Shown in pieces: positions 1 to 9,752 of a stretch of 64,000 bases of DNA (its first letter is position 1; each line of letters starts with the position of its first letter). The translations under genes and the position numbers were made by a program. The DNA is from Nocardioides sp. TRM66260-LWL (GTDB taxonomy: Bacteria > Actinomycetota > Actinomycetes > Propionibacteriales > Nocardioidaceae), in the NCBI RefSeq assembly GCF_020075545.1, contig NZ_JAIQZK010000005.1, positions 62,001-126,000 on the forward strand, written 5' to 3'. The notes under the pieces are model-generated. The model saw only the letters and a program-made list of their open reading frames with translations, was not told the DNA's origin and did no database searches.

Positions 1-1940
1 ATCATCGTCTGCAGCAGCTCGGTCTTGCCCGCGCCGGTGGTGCCGGCGATCAGGCCGTGCGGTCCGTCGGCCTTGAGGTCGAGGCTGAACGGGCCGCCGA
101 GCCCGGCGCCGAGCACCATGCGCGTGCTCTCCGGCTGCATCACCCAGCCGGCCCGCACGGCGTCGGCGGTGGGCGGGTCGATGCCGAGCACCTCGAGCAG
201 TCGCGCGGAGTCGGGCAGCGACTCGCCCTCCTGCGAGGCGCCGACGTCGCGCAGCGACGCGATCGGACGCATCGCGCGGTCGCACCAGGCCGACTCGACG
301 CCCTCGCGCAGCACGCCGACCAGATCGCGGGTGCCGCCCCGGCGCAGCACGGCGCGGGCGGCGTCGTCGGCCTGGAGGGCGAGCGTGGCGGTGCACCGCT
401 CCGGCAGGGACTTCTCGTGGTCGTCGACGCAGATCGCGAAGATCGCGACCTGCGGGCCGCGGGCGAGCAGCTCGGTGAGCCCCGGCACGGCGCGCATCTC
501 GCGGAACCCGTGCAGCACGACGACGTGGGCCGGGAAGGAGTCGGCCGTGGCCGAGTGCTCCTTGAGCGCCTTCTGGCGCTCGCTCAGCAGCCGCGAGAGC
601 GCCGCCACCTGGGCGGTCAGGGTGTCGGTGTCGAGACCGACCATCGCCACGACCGACTCGGGGTCGGCCGGCCGCAGCTGGGGCACCCACTGCAGCCAGC
701 CCCACTCCTCGGAGCCGCGGGTGGTCAGGAAGGTCATGGTGAGGTCGCGCGGCGCGTGCAGCGCCGCCAGCTGGACGACGACCCAGCGCAGCGTCCGGTC
801 GATCTCCTCGGCCATGCCCGCGAGGCCGACGACGCCGGACGTCACCAGGTCGAAGCCGACCGGCACCGCGTGCGTCTCGTGCTGGTTCTCGGTGCGCTCG
901 CCGGTGAGCCGCACCTCCGAGGGGAGGTCGTGGGTGCCGAGCCGCAGGGCCAGGAAGTCGGGATCGTGGCGCCGCCGCTCCCACAGCCTCCGGCCCGGGA
1001 GCAGGCACGTGACGAGCACGTCGGCGGCGTCCGGCATCGCCTGCCGCAGCCGCTGCTCCTCCTCGCGGACCGCCTCGCGCAGCCGCTCCTGGGCCCGCGC
1101 CAGGCTGGCCTCGTACGCCTCGACCTCCTCGCGGTGGTCCTTGGCGCCGCCGACGCGGTCGGCGATGTAGTTGCCGAGCATCATGATCGGCGACATCAGG
1201 CCGAACAGCAGGCTGATCGGGTTGTAGACCACGGCCATGATGCCAGCCACGGGCAGCGGCAGCAGCATCGCGATCCACGGCAGCCGACGGGTCTTGTGGG
1301 CCTGCGGCGCCCGCGGGATCTCGATCTCCGCGGGGTCGACGTACGGCGCGATCCGCGGTGGCCGCAGGAAGTTGCGCCAGCCCGGGTCGCCCGACTCCAC
1401 GACGGTCTCGGCCGCCCGGGCGGAGCGCACCTCGACGACGGAGTCGCCGATCTCGAGCAGCTGCCCCGGCGCCAGCGGGGTCGGCTCGTCCGCGCTCAGC
1501 AGGGCGCCGTCGACGGCGGCGCCGTTGGTGGAGCCGAGATCGACGACCGTCACGTCTCCGGCGGTGACCTCGAGCCGGCAGTGGCGGCGCGACAGCGAGC
1601 GGTCGGGCCACGACAGCGGGCCGGTGCGGCCGATCTCGTGGGTGCCGACGGGCAGGGCGAACACCAGCCCGGCGCACGGCCCCCCGGTGACGTGCAGCTG
1701 CAGGCCGGCGGTGGGGAGCTCGACGGGCTCGTGCCCGCCGAACGAGACGACGTCGCCGTGGTGCAGGCCCAGCTCGGCGACGGTCGCGTCGTCGGCCGCC
1801 GGGCGCAGGCTCCAGGAGCCGTGGGCGCCGACCTCGGCGGCCAGCGCCCGCTCGAGGGTGGCGACCGGCGTCGCGTCGTCACAGGCGACGAGGACGTCGC
1901 GGGTGGTCGACTCGTGGACGACGGTGCAGGAGATGCGCAT
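1..1940 (-). CDS. FHA-domain FtsK/SpoIIIE-type ATPase, EssC/EccC-like (3' end off window)
   Basis: Likely the membrane ATPase motor of a type VII (ESX/Yuk-like) secretion system. The start MRISCTVV follows an ATG at 1940. Residues 1-70 resemble a ubiquitin-like YukD fold. An FHA domain follows at about 80-145 (GR, SRRH and STNG motifs). Two hydrophobic segments lie near 205-245 (PWIAMLLPLP and SLLFGLMSPIMMLG). A long FtsK-type region ends at the window edge just after a Walker A motif, GTTGAGKTELL, near residue 632. This order (ubiquitin-like/FHA, two membrane spans, FtsK ATPase) matches EssC-type proteins. It lies 27 bp after the kinase gene on the same strand, so the two are probably cotranscribed. 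No WXG100 substrate, EccB or EccD gene is visible because the locus continues to the left. Confidence 0.85.
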   Translation of the reverse strand, partial: MRISCTVVHESTTRDVLVACDDATPVATLERALAAEVGAHGSWSLRPAADDATVAELGLHHGDVVSFGGHEPVELPTAGLQLHVTGGPCAGLVFALPVGTHEIGRTGPLSWPDRSLSRRHCRLEVTAGDVTVVDLGSTNGAAVDGALLSADEPTPLAPGQLLEIGDSVVEVRSARAAETVVESGDPGWRNFLRPPRIAPYVDPAEIEIPRAPQAHKTRRLPWIAMLLPLPVAGIMAVVYNPISLLFGLMSPIMMLGNYIADRVGGAKDHREEVEAYEASLARAQERLREAVREEEQRLRQAMPDAADVLVTCLLPGRRLWERRRHDPDFLALRLGTHDLPSEVRLTGERTENQHETHAVPVGFDLVTSGVVGLAGMAEEIDRTLRWVVVQLAALHAPRDLTMTFLTTRGSEEWGWLQWVPQLRPADPESVVAMVGLDTDTLTAQVAALSRLLSERQKALKEHSATADSFPAHVVVLHGFREMRAVPGLTELLARGPQVAIFAICVDDHEKSLPERCTATLALQADDAARAVLRRGGTRDLVGVLREGVESAWCDRAMRPIASLRDVGASQEGESLPDSARLLEVLGIDPPTADAVRAGWVMQPESTRMVLGAGLGGPFSLDLKADGPHGLIAGTTGAGKTELLQTM

Positions 1941-1967
1941 GCGGGGTCCTCGATGGGTGGGGGTGGC

Positions 1968-4046
1968 TCAACTCTGGAGACGCGGCACGTCGACGGTGAC
2001 AGGGTCGGCCGTGGTGAGGACGCGGCCGTCAGCCCCCGCCGCCGTGACCGCCACCGTGCAGGTGTCGGTGCCGCTGCCGCCGTAGGGCTTGGTGGTGATC
2101 GACAGGGTGCCGCCCTCGGCGACCTGCGGGCACGCCTTGCCGTCGGTGCCCCGGATCGAGAGGGTGAAGTCGTCCTTGGTGAACCCGCTGCCGAGCACGT
2201 CCGGCAGGACGGCGGGGGTGCCCGACGCGGGCGTCGCGACCTGGGGCCCGCAGGCCTCGCCCTCGCCCGACACGACCTCGGCGCGGACGGTGATCTCGCG
2301 GCGCCGGCCGGTGGACGGCACGGTGGCGCACAGGCCGGTGACCCGCTGCGCGGCGTACACGTCGGCGGTGGTATCGACCGAGGCCAGCGCCGCCTCGGTG
2401 AGCGTCTCGGCCTGCTGCGCCCACTCGGCGGCCCGGCCGGGGTCGCCGGCCCAGCCCGGCGCCTGGAAGCTGAGCGTGACGGGCCGGGCATCGCCGCCCA
2501 CGTGGTCGGTCAGCGCGGGGAGCAGCGCGCAGCCGCCCCCGAGATCGCCGACCTGCGCCTGGGCGAGGGAGGAGACCACCGGTCCGTCGCCGGTGGACGG
2601 CGTCAGCGCGTCGCACCCGCCGTCAGGCGGCTTGGGGACGACGACCAGGGCGTCGCCTCCGAGCGCGCCGTCGGCCGCGAGCGCGAGGGTCAGGGTCGCG
2701 GCGTCGCCCTCGGTGGCGATGGACGGGGTGATGCGCAGACCCGAGCGGTAGGGCTTCCAGGCGTCGAGGGCCGCCGGCGCGGCCGCGGAGCCGCCCGCCG
2801 AGCCGGACGGGCCACCGGCGTCCTTGCCGCCGGTGACGGCGACGACGACGCCGACCACGGCGAGCACCGCGACAGCGGAGGCGCCCGCGATCATCAGCCG
2901 CGTGCGCCGCTCCATCGGCGGCTTGGGCGGGGCGGCCTGGGACGGCAGCGTCGGCGGCGCGACCTCGAGCCGCGGACGCAGGTTCGTGACGGCGTCGACC
3001 GCCTCGTCGCCGACGGACGGCGCCACGACCGCCTGCACCTCGCCGGGGAGCGCGGCGGGCGCGGCCGGCGCCGCGGCGCCCTTGAGCCGGGTCGCGCCGA
3101 GGTCGACCCCGGCGTCGAGGTTCTCGACGCGGAGCGCCTCCGCGGGCGTCGCGCCCAGGGCGTCGTCGGCCGGGGCCCACGCGGTGGGCTCGGGCTGGGG
3201 CGGCAGCGCCGCGACGCCGTCGAGCCGCTCCCGCAGGTCGCGCAGCGCGGCGGCCGTCGCCGCGGCCGGCAGTCGACGGCTGGGGTCCTTGGCCAGCATG
3301 CCGGAGAGCACCTGCCACAGTGCCGGGTCGACCGGCAGCGGCGGCGGCGCGGACGTCACGTGCCGGAAGCCCAGCGTGTGCGCCGTGCCCGGCCCGGCGA
3401 AGGGCGTGCGTCCGGCCAGCAGCTCGTAGAGCATGACGCCGACCGCGTAGACGTCGGAGGCCGCGCCGAAGCGGCCGGCGGAGAACAGCTCGGGCGGCAT
3501 GTAGCCCGGCGTGCCGAGCAGTCCGGTGACCTGGACGGTGGAGTCCTGCGCGAGCCGCGCGATGCCGAAGTCGGTGAGGCGCACCCGGCTGGCCAGCGCG
3601 TCGGGACCTGCGGCCAGCAGGACGTTGTCGGGCTTCACGTCCCGGTGCAGGCACCCCGCCTCGTGGGCCACGGCCAGCGCGTCGAGCACCGCGCACACCA
3701 CGTCGACCGCGTCGAGCGGGGCGAGCGGGCCCTCCGCGCGGAGGTGACCGCGCAGGTCGCCGCCCTGGACGAGGTCCATGACGATGGCCAGGCTCTGGCC
3801 CTCGACGACGAGGTCGTGCACCTGCACGAGGGACGGGTGGCGCAGCCCGAGCAGGATCGAGCGCTCCTGGATGAACCGGCCGACGAGATCGTGGTCGGAG
3901 GTGTACTCGGCCTTGAGCAGCTTGGCCGCCACCTGCTCGCCGGTCTGCCGGTCGAGGGTGCGCCACACGACGCCCATCGCGCCGGCGCCGATCGTCTCGA
4001 CCAGCTCGTACCGGCTGCCGAGGGCCTGGTTGCTGCTCACCGACAC
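1968..4046 (-). CDS. Transmembrane serine/threonine protein kinase (PknB-like) with extracellular domain
   Basis: A 692-aa receptor-like Hanks-type kinase. The catalytic domain spans about residues 13-275: glycine loop GAGAMGVVW, VAAKLL lysine, catalytic loop HRDVKPDN near 135, DFGIARL, and an activation segment ending GTPGYMPPE. A proline/alanine-rich juxtamembrane stretch leads to one transmembrane helix (LMIAGASAVAVLAVVGVVV, about 385-405). The roughly 285-residue C-terminal part would be outside the cell; it contains several cysteines and no PASTA repeat that I can see. It sits between a binding-protein-like lipoprotein (81-bp gap) and the EssC-like ATPase (27-bp gap), which carries an FHA phosphothreonine-binding domain. 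The inference is that this kinase regulates the secretion machine by phosphorylating a partner recognised by that FHA domain. Confidence 0.9.
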   Translation of the reverse strand: MSVSSNQALGSRYELVETIGAGAMGVVWRTLDRQTGEQVAAKLLKAEYTSDHDLVGRFIQERSILLGLRHPSLVQVHDLVVEGQSLAIVMDLVQGGDLRGHLRAEGPLAPLDAVDVVCAVLDALAVAHEAGCLHRDVKPDNVLLAAGPDALASRVRLTDFGIARLAQDSTVQVTGLLGTPGYMPPELFSAGRFGAASDVYAVGVMLYELLAGRTPFAGPGTAHTLGFRHVTSAPPPLPVDPALWQVLSGMLAKDPSRRLPAAATAAALRDLRERLDGVAALPPQPEPTAWAPADDALGATPAEALRVENLDAGVDLGATRLKGAAAPAAPAALPGEVQAVVAPSVGDEAVDAVTNLRPRLEVAPPTLPSQAAPPKPPMERRTRLMIAGASAVAVLAVVGVVVAVTGGKDAGGPSGSAGGSAAAPAALDAWKPYRSGLRITPSIATEGDAATLTLALAADGALGGDALVVVPKPPDGGCDALTPSTGDGPVVSSLAQAQVGDLGGGCALLPALTDHVGGDARPVTLSFQAPGWAGDPGRAAEWAQQAETLTEAALASVDTTADVYAAQRVTGLCATVPSTGRRREITVRAEVVSGEGEACGPQVATPASGTPAVLPDVLGSGFTKDDFTLSIRGTDGKACPQVAEGGTLSITTKPYGGSGTDTCTVAVTAAGADGRVLTTADPVTVDVPRLQS

Positions 4047-4127
4047 CTGCTCACCTCTCGTCTGCGTCCCGGCCGTGGGCCGCCGTGCGGTCGTGGGCCG
4101 GGACGTCCTGCCTGATCGTGCGCCCGA

Positions 4128-5513
4128 TCATCCCTGCTTCGTCGAGGCGAACCAGAAGACGCCGGGCAGGCTGGTGCCGTCGGCGTCCTGGGCCACCGGA
4201 CGCACGCCGGGGTCCTGCGTGGTGGGGCTCAGCAGGCTCACGGAGTCGTCGGGCAGCGCGCTGGCGTCGCCGAAGTCGAGCGCCGGGCCGGCGAGCCCGT
4301 CCGCGGAGCCGGGCGTGGAGCCGGCGAGCGCCGACGCGACCTCGGCCGGCGCCGTCGAGCCCGCCGTGCGGACCGCCGCGAGGAGGGCGAGCACGGCGTC
4401 GTGGCTGGCGGTGTCGGCCCCGCGACCGAACTCGGCGAAGGGGCCGAGGACGTCGTCGTCGGGGATCTGCGACCCGCCGAGAGCCAGCCGCAGCGCGGCG
4501 AAGAAGCCGGCGGCGGCGTCGCCCGAGGCGTCGGCGCGCAGGGTGGTGGCGTCGGTGGCGTCGGTGCCGACCGCGCTGAGCCGACCCGACATCGAGGCGG
4601 TCGGCTCACCGCGTCCGGCCGACCCGGACGCACCGGACGCCTGGACGCCCTGGACCGCGAGCGTGAACGCCGGGGTGAGGGCCTCGGGTCCGAGGATGAT
4701 CGGCAGGCTCGCCGCCTGCGCGACGCCGGTCTGGACGCGCGCCAGCAGCGACGCGTCGGAGGCCGCGGAGCCGGTGATGACCACGGAGTCGAACGCCGGC
4801 GCGACGGTGGCCTGCGAGCCACCGCGGCGGGCCCGGCTCTGCGCGGCGCGGACCTGCCGCTCGTACCGGTCGAGGGCGGCGACGCCGACCGCGCCGTCCA
4901 GCCGCAGCGGCGAGCCGTCGGACAGCACCAGCGGCGTCGAGCGACCCGCCTGCTGGAGGGCCTCCTCGACCGCGCCGGTCACCTGGTCGCGGGTCGGGCC
5001 GGTGGCGTACACGCCGCTCGGCAGGGAGTCGTCCCCCAGGTAGGGGGCGACGACGGGCACGCCCGCCGTGCTCGCGCTGGCCAGGGCGTCCTCGAGGTGG
5101 CTCCCGCTCGTGGCGACGACGATGCCGGAGACCTGCTCGGAGACCATGTCCTGGACGGCCTTCAGCGCGGTGGCGCTGCGGCCGGCGTCGGAGCGCACGA
5201 CCAGCTGGACGCCGGTGCCGGCCAGTCGGCTGCGGTAGGCGGCCAGCCAGGCGCCGGCGGCGGCCGCCGCCGGGGAGGCGGCCTTCCCGGTGGCCGGGCC
5301 GTCGGTGTAGTCGCCACCCTGGTCGGCCGGCGCGTTGACCGACACCAGCACGCCGATCCTCACGGTGCCGAGGTCCTTCGGCGCGGCCGCGACCTTCACC
5401 TCCGCCGCCGGCGGGGCGGGCGAGCCGACCGCGTCGTCGCTGCAGCCGCTGAGGCCGGCGAGCCCGACGAGCCCGGCGGCCAGGCCCAGCGGGAGGGCAC
5501 GGGCGCGCATCAC
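4128..5513 (-). CDS. Lipoprotein resembling type 1 periplasmic (Leu/Ile/Val-type) binding proteins
   Basis: A 461-aa secreted lipoprotein. The signal peptide ends in lipobox LSGC near residue 24. The mature part starts like a type 1 periplasmic-binding fold (TVRIGVLVSVNAPADQGGDY, then an SGIVVATSGS stretch and GVPVVAPYLGDD), the pattern of amino-acid or ligand-sensing binding proteins. The start is GTG 5513 or the adjacent ATG 5510; GTG gives the 4-nt GTGA overlap with the stop of the upstream gene, so translation is probably coupled. There is no permease next to it, so a transport role is not supported. An extracellular sensor or cell-wall component of the kinase/secretion locus fits better, by inference from position. 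Confidence 0.7.
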   Translation of the reverse strand: MMRARALPLGLAAGLVGLAGLSGCSDDAVGSPAPPAAEVKVAAAPKDLGTVRIGVLVSVNAPADQGGDYTDGPATGKAASPAAAAAGAWLAAYRSRLAGTGVQLVVRSDAGRSATALKAVQDMVSEQVSGIVVATSGSHLEDALASASTAGVPVVAPYLGDDSLPSGVYATGPTRDQVTGAVEEALQQAGRSTPLVLSDGSPLRLDGAVGVAALDRYERQVRAAQSRARRGGSQATVAPAFDSVVITGSAASDASLLARVQTGVAQAASLPIILGPEALTPAFTLAVQGVQASGASGSAGRGEPTASMSGRLSAVGTDATDATTLRADASGDAAAGFFAALRLALGGSQIPDDDVLGPFAEFGRGADTASHDAVLALLAAVRTAGSTAPAEVASALAGSTPGSADGLAGPALDFGDASALPDDSVSLLSPTTQDPGVRPVAQDADGTSLPGVFWFASTKQG

Positions 5514-8500
5514 TCGTCCCCGATCCGGAAGCTGAAGACCGTGCGGAAGGTGCTGCCGGCCGGCGGCTCCATGGCGAACAGCGGGAAGGCCGAGGCGAGG
5601 TCGCGGCCCCGACGGTCGACCGTGCGGAGCTGGTCGAGCGACGCCTGCTCCAGCTGGCGGCCGTTGCGGAAGCCGACCGTGGTGACGCCGAGCGTCCGCA
5701 GGACGTTCTGCGCGTCGCCGGTGGAGCTGGCCTGGTCGTCGATCTCGCCGAGCAGGCCGCCCTGCTGCGGACGCTGCGGGTCGCCGATCTGACGCAGCAC
5801 CGCGATCAGGCTGCGGGTGAGCTCGCGGCGGGTCGCGTCGGTGTCACCGGTGGCACCACGGATCTGGTCGGTGATGCTCCCGATCGCGGAGGAGACGGCG
5901 GAGTCGACCTGACGTCGCTGCTGGTAGCGCTGGGTCTTCGTGACGTCCGGGCCCTCGACCCGGGGCCGGCCGCAGACGCGCTCGAGCAGGGTCGAGCGGG
6001 GCGCCGTCTCGCCGAGCACCAGCCGCTGCCGCTTGACGGCGGCGCCGATGTCGCAGGTCAGCTCGGACTCCTGGGCGGTGAGGAAGGTGCTGAGGTCGTC
6101 GAAGATCTCGTCGGTCGCGCTGGCGAAGTCGTCGGTGCTGTCCTTCAGGCCCTGCTGGTCCTGCGTCAGCGTGGCGCACTGCGCGCCCAGCACGCCGAGC
6201 ACCGACTCCGGCGCGGTGGTCGGCGCGGGGGTGGCCGAGGGGCTGGCGGGCGGCGTGGCGGGGGCCGGGCACGCCGCGCTCGCGTCACCTGCGCCGAGCG
6301 ACGTGGAGACGGTGGCGTCGAGCGTCTTCTGGTAGCAGCCGAGCACGGCCACCCGCTCCTGGAGCAGGTTCAGCGCGGGCGCCTTGGTCTGGTCGAGCGG
6401 CGCCTTCGGGGCGCAGCTGGACGGGTCGATGTCGGGCGCGGGCAGCGAGCGGTCGTAGACCGATCCCCGGGCCGAGGTCAGGACGCCGTTGACGGCGTTC
6501 GCGACGGCGGACCGGTTGTCGTCGCCCGTGCTCAGCGCGTTCTTCACCACGGTCTCGAGGGAGGCGAACTGGTTGGACAGGACGCCGTCGACCGCGCCGC
6601 GGACGCCGCCGAGGAGGTCGAGGAGATCGAAGAGGGAGCCACCCGAGCCACCCGAGCCGGAGCCCGGCGCCGCGTCGGACGCCGCGGCGCGGAGCGCGGC
6701 GGTGACCGCCACGATGCGGGCGGCGAGGGAGTTGGCCACGTCGTTCTTGGCGCAGTCCTGGCCGCTCAGCGAGCCGACGATCTGGTCGCGCAGCTGCTCG
6801 TCGGCGGTGGGACCGGTCTGGGCGGGGTCGCCGGGCGCGAGCTGCAGTGCGCAGAGCTGCTGGGCGCGGGCCTTCAGGTCGGCAAGCACGCTGGACGAGC
6901 CGGAGTCGAGCAGGTCGGCCTGGGACTTCACCGAGGTGGCCAGCGTGCCGAGCGCCTTCGCGAGCTCGGAGCCCTTCGGCGAGGTCAGGCCGAGCAGGGT
7001 GCCGAACTGCGTGCGGACCGCGGCGAGCGCCTGGTCGACCGAGGTCGCCTGGTCGTCGGACGACGTCCCGCCGCTGGCGAGCAGGTCGAGCGGACCGTCC
7101 TTCGCGGTGAAGGAGTCGATGAGCGCGGTCGTGCGCTTGGTGACGTCCTGCAGCGCGGCCGGGAGACCGCTGCCGAGGGCGGTGTCGATGGTGGTGCTGA
7201 GGGTGCTGCGCAGGCTCACGATGTCGGCGCTGGTGCGGCCGAGCTGGCCCTTCATGCCCTGGAGGTCGTCGACGATGCCGCCGATGGCGCCGCGGACCTG
7301 GCGCTCGAGGTCGGCGCGGCAGCCCTGGGCGGCGCGGTCGAGCCGGTCGAGGTCGGTGGAGACCCGGTAGACCCGCTCGAAGATCGACAGCCTCGCCGAC
7401 GTGGCGCGGCTGGGGACGCCCGTGCACCGGGCCGACGTGGGCGCGGAGGACGGGGCGCCCTGGGCGAGGACCCGGTCGGGGTCGCCGAGGCGCTTGAGGA
7501 TCGTGTCGATGTTGGAGTCGATCCTGCTCCGCAGCTCCGCACCGGAGGTGCGGAAGGCATTGCTGGAGGCCTCGCGGGCCGCGCGCAGCTGGTCGACGAG
7601 GCTCACCAGCTGGGCCGAGAGCTGGGTGCGGCCGGCCTCGAGGCCGGACACAGCGCGCTGGCCGAAGCTGTCCCGGGCGTCCTCGAGCTGGCCGACGATC
7701 GTGCCGAGCGTGCGGTCGGCGGCGCCGAGGCTGGCGGCGATCTCCTCGACCTGCGCGATGGTCTCGGCGTCGAGCTGGCTGACGCTGCCCTCGCCGTCGC
7801 CGAACACGACGTCGAGCAGGCGGGTGATGGACGGGTCGGTGACCAGGCCCGGCTGGACGCTCAGGTCGAAGGTCGGCACCTTGAAGTCGTCCGTGCGCTC
7901 GACCAGGCGGAAGGTGGCCGTCGGCGAGAGCCGCGGGGGCGCGAGGAAGGTCGACCACTGCACGCGGGTGGCGTCGTCGACCCGGCTCACGACGCCGTTG
8001 GTGACCTCGGAGCCGGCGTCGGAGGAGCCGGCACCCGTCACGACGGAGCCGAGGGCGTCCTTGTCGAGGGTGACGCCCCCGACGACGGTCAGCGGCGTCG
8101 CGAGGAGCTGCGCGGAGCTGAAGCGCTCGGAGTCGACGTCGGCGTCGATCTGCTCGGGCCGGGCCGTGGTGTTCTGCACCGTGACCTCGATGGTGACGGT
8201 GCCGTCGAAGCCCTTGATGTCGCGCAGGTCGGTGCCGACGCGGCCGTCGGAGGTGCGGTAGGCGGTGAGCACGCGGACCGGGAGCCCGCCCTGCACCTGC
8301 GAGGGGTCGAGGCCCTCGTCGCTGCTGCTCGGCTTGCCGCCGTCCTCGGAGCGGATGACGGTGGAGCGGATGCCGGTCAGCGTGCCGTCGGGCGCGACCT
8401 GCACCGCGACGTTCTGCAGGATCCGCTGCGGCGCGGCCTGGGCGCCGCCGATGGTGACCAGCGAGACGCCGGTGGCGGCGACGGCGAGCCCGGCCACCCA

Positions 8501-8590
8501 GGCGAGCGGCCTTCCTCGGCGGGCGGCACGCCGACGTCCGGCGGGGTCTGTGGGGCGGGCGGGTCCAGCAGGGGAGGTCCGAGAGCGCAT
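5510..8590 (-). CDS. Large secreted coiled-coil protein of the secretion/kinase locus
   Basis: A 1026-aa protein of unknown function. The ATG at 8590 is preferred over in-frame starts further upstream because it has a GAAGGAA ribosome site 5-8 nt before it and begins directly with a signal peptide: arginine-rich start, then PLAWVAGLAVAATGVSLVT and a cleavage-like AQA-AP. The exported part begins with about 230 residues that look beta-rich. Long stretches of helical, Gln/Leu/Ala-rich sequence with predicted coiled coils follow (around 270-380, 430-530 and 900-1000). Cysteines are sparse and sometimes paired. I see no catalytic motif and no C-terminal membrane helix. It is the first visible gene of a four-gene minus-strand cluster and overlaps the lipoprotein gene by 4 nt. 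It could be an extracellular structural partner or a very large secreted effector. Confidence 0.75.
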   Translation of the reverse strand: MRSRTSPAGPARPTDPAGRRRAARRGRPLAWVAGLAVAATGVSLVTIGGAQAAPQRILQNVAVQVAPDGTLTGIRSTVIRSEDGGKPSSSDEGLDPSQVQGGLPVRVLTAYRTSDGRVGTDLRDIKGFDGTVTIEVTVQNTTARPEQIDADVDSERFSSAQLLATPLTVVGGVTLDKDALGSVVTGAGSSDAGSEVTNGVVSRVDDATRVQWSTFLAPPRLSPTATFRLVERTDDFKVPTFDLSVQPGLVTDPSITRLLDVVFGDGEGSVSQLDAETIAQVEEIAASLGAADRTLGTIVGQLEDARDSFGQRAVSGLEAGRTQLSAQLVSLVDQLRAAREASSNAFRTSGAELRSRIDSNIDTILKRLGDPDRVLAQGAPSSAPTSARCTGVPSRATSARLSIFERVYRVSTDLDRLDRAAQGCRADLERQVRGAIGGIVDDLQGMKGQLGRTSADIVSLRSTLSTTIDTALGSGLPAALQDVTKRTTALIDSFTAKDGPLDLLASGGTSSDDQATSVDQALAAVRTQFGTLLGLTSPKGSELAKALGTLATSVKSQADLLDSGSSSVLADLKARAQQLCALQLAPGDPAQTGPTADEQLRDQIVGSLSGQDCAKNDVANSLAARIVAVTAALRAAASDAAPGSGSGGSGGSLFDLLDLLGGVRGAVDGVLSNQFASLETVVKNALSTGDDNRSAVANAVNGVLTSARGSVYDRSLPAPDIDPSSCAPKAPLDQTKAPALNLLQERVAVLGCYQKTLDATVSTSLGAGDASAACPAPATPPASPSATPAPTTAPESVLGVLGAQCATLTQDQQGLKDSTDDFASATDEIFDDLSTFLTAQESELTCDIGAAVKRQRLVLGETAPRSTLLERVCGRPRVEGPDVTKTQRYQQRRQVDSAVSSAIGSITDQIRGATGDTDATRRELTRSLIAVLRQIGDPQRPQQGGLLGEIDDQASSTGDAQNVLRTLGVTTVGFRNGRQLEQASLDQLRTVDRRGRDLASAFPLFAMEPPAGSTFRTVFSFRIGDE

Positions 8591-8927
8591 GGGGTTCCTT
8601 CGATCCGAGTGAGACGTGGGACGGGACGGATGCGGCCGTCGCCCACGACAGGGCAACGACGGAGTGCCGCGGAGGTCTCGCTCCGCATCCTGTCTGCCCA
8701 GAAGGGTGGGGAGCCAAACCGGGATCGACGGATCCGGTGGGACGGGCCGCGGGACGCCTCCCGCGCCGTCGCCCCGCCCCTGTCGTCAGCCCGTGGTCCT
8801 CGCCCCGCCCTCGTGCAGGTCGTGGTGCTGCCGCCCGGCGGGGGTGGACGGGGGCATGCGGCCCGGTGTCCCCAGGCCGTCCCGGGCACACGTCCGGACT
8901 GTCGGTGCCCGATGATGGTCTCCCGTC
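8591..8927. other. Divergent intergenic region
   Basis: 337 bp between the divergent coiled-coil protein and SprT-like genes. It must hold promoters for both directions. I found no convincing paired -35/-10 boxes, no RNA gene, and no short ORF with a ribosome site. Confidence 0.4.
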
Positions 8928-9593
8928 ATGGACCTCGACGCCGCCCTCCGCCTCGCCACCGCGCTGCTCCACGAGCACGGGCTGGACGACTGGCAGGTGC
9001 GGCTCGACTCGGCCAAGCGCCGGGCCGGGGTGTGCCGCCACGATCGGCGGATCATCGGCCTGAGCGCGCCTCTGACGCTGCTGCACGCCGAGGCGGAGGT
9101 GCGCGAGACGGTGCTGCACGAGATCGCGCACGCGCTGGCCGGTCCCGAGCACCAGCACGACGCCGTCTGGCGCGCGATCGCGCGACGCATCGGGTCCACC
9201 GGAGCACGCTGCGTCTCCCCGGAGGCCCCGCGGGTCGAGGGCGCCTGGCGCGGGGTCTGCCCGGCCGGCCACGTCGTCGAGCGCCACCGCCGTCCGGAGC
9301 GGGTGCTCAGCTGCGGGCGTTGCAGCCGCGTCTTCTCCCTCGAGCACGTCTACGCCTGGACCCATCGCGGTCGTCCCGCGCCGATGCACCCGAACTACCT
9401 GGCCGACCTCGCCGCCCACCGCGCGGGCATCACGCCGGTGCGCTTGGGCGTGGGGCACCGCGCCCGCATCGTCGTGCCGGGGTCGCATGCGGGGCGCATC
9501 GGGGTCGTCGTCGCCCGGGGTCGTACGCGCTACCGGCTGCGGATCGGGGCCGAGCTGCTGAGCGTGCCGTTCGCGGGGGTCGAGCCGGCGTAG
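8928..9593 (+). CDS. SprT-like zinc metallopeptidase
   Basis: A 221-aa cytosolic protein with the zincin signature HEIAHAL near residue 67, followed by a further histidine in PEHQHDAVW, as in SprT/Spartan-type proteases. A zinc-ribbon-like segment follows (CPAGHVVERH, then LSCGRCSRVF), which is the usual C-terminal companion of the SprT fold. Eukaryotic Spartan cleaves DNA-protein crosslinks; the role of bacterial SprT-like proteins is less certain. The last about 70 residues resemble a small beta-barrel and are outside the recognised family. It stands alone, transcribed away from the secretion cluster. Confidence 0.8.
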   Translation: MDLDAALRLATALLHEHGLDDWQVRLDSAKRRAGVCRHDRRIIGLSAPLTLLHAEAEVRETVLHEIAHALAGPEHQHDAVWRAIARRIGSTGARCVSPEAPRVEGAWRGVCPAGHVVERHRRPERVLSCGRCSRVFSLEHVYAWTHRGRPAPMHPNYLADLAAHRAGITPVRLGVGHRARIVVPGSHAGRIGVVVARGRTRYRLRIGAELLSVPFAGVEPA

Positions 9594-9752
9594 GGGTCGG
9601 CGTCGGGCGGCCTGGGGAGGGCCGCACCGGGGAGGCGGGCTGGTGGGGACGACGCTAGGGCGCCGCAGTCGCGGGCCGGCGGGGATCCGCTCGGCCCTGG
9701 ACGATCCCGGACGATCCCGGACACCGCGGGCCGCGCTTGGGAGGATGCCCGC

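Noticed and set aside
57..4115. A 1352-codon plus-strand reading frame opposite the kinase and ATPase genes
   Set aside because: Arg/Gly/His-rich composition and exact antisense position to well-recognised genes: a high-GC shadow frame. The same applies to the long opposite-strand frames at 2824-3429, 6285-9941, 35693-38116, 46670-49075, 50665-53214, 54120-56216 and 56210-60496.
5510..8656. Upstream in-frame start at 8656 for the coiled-coil protein
   Set aside because: It adds 22 Arg/Pro/Ser-rich residues before a signal peptide and lacks a ribosome site, whereas ATG 8590 has GAAGGAA.
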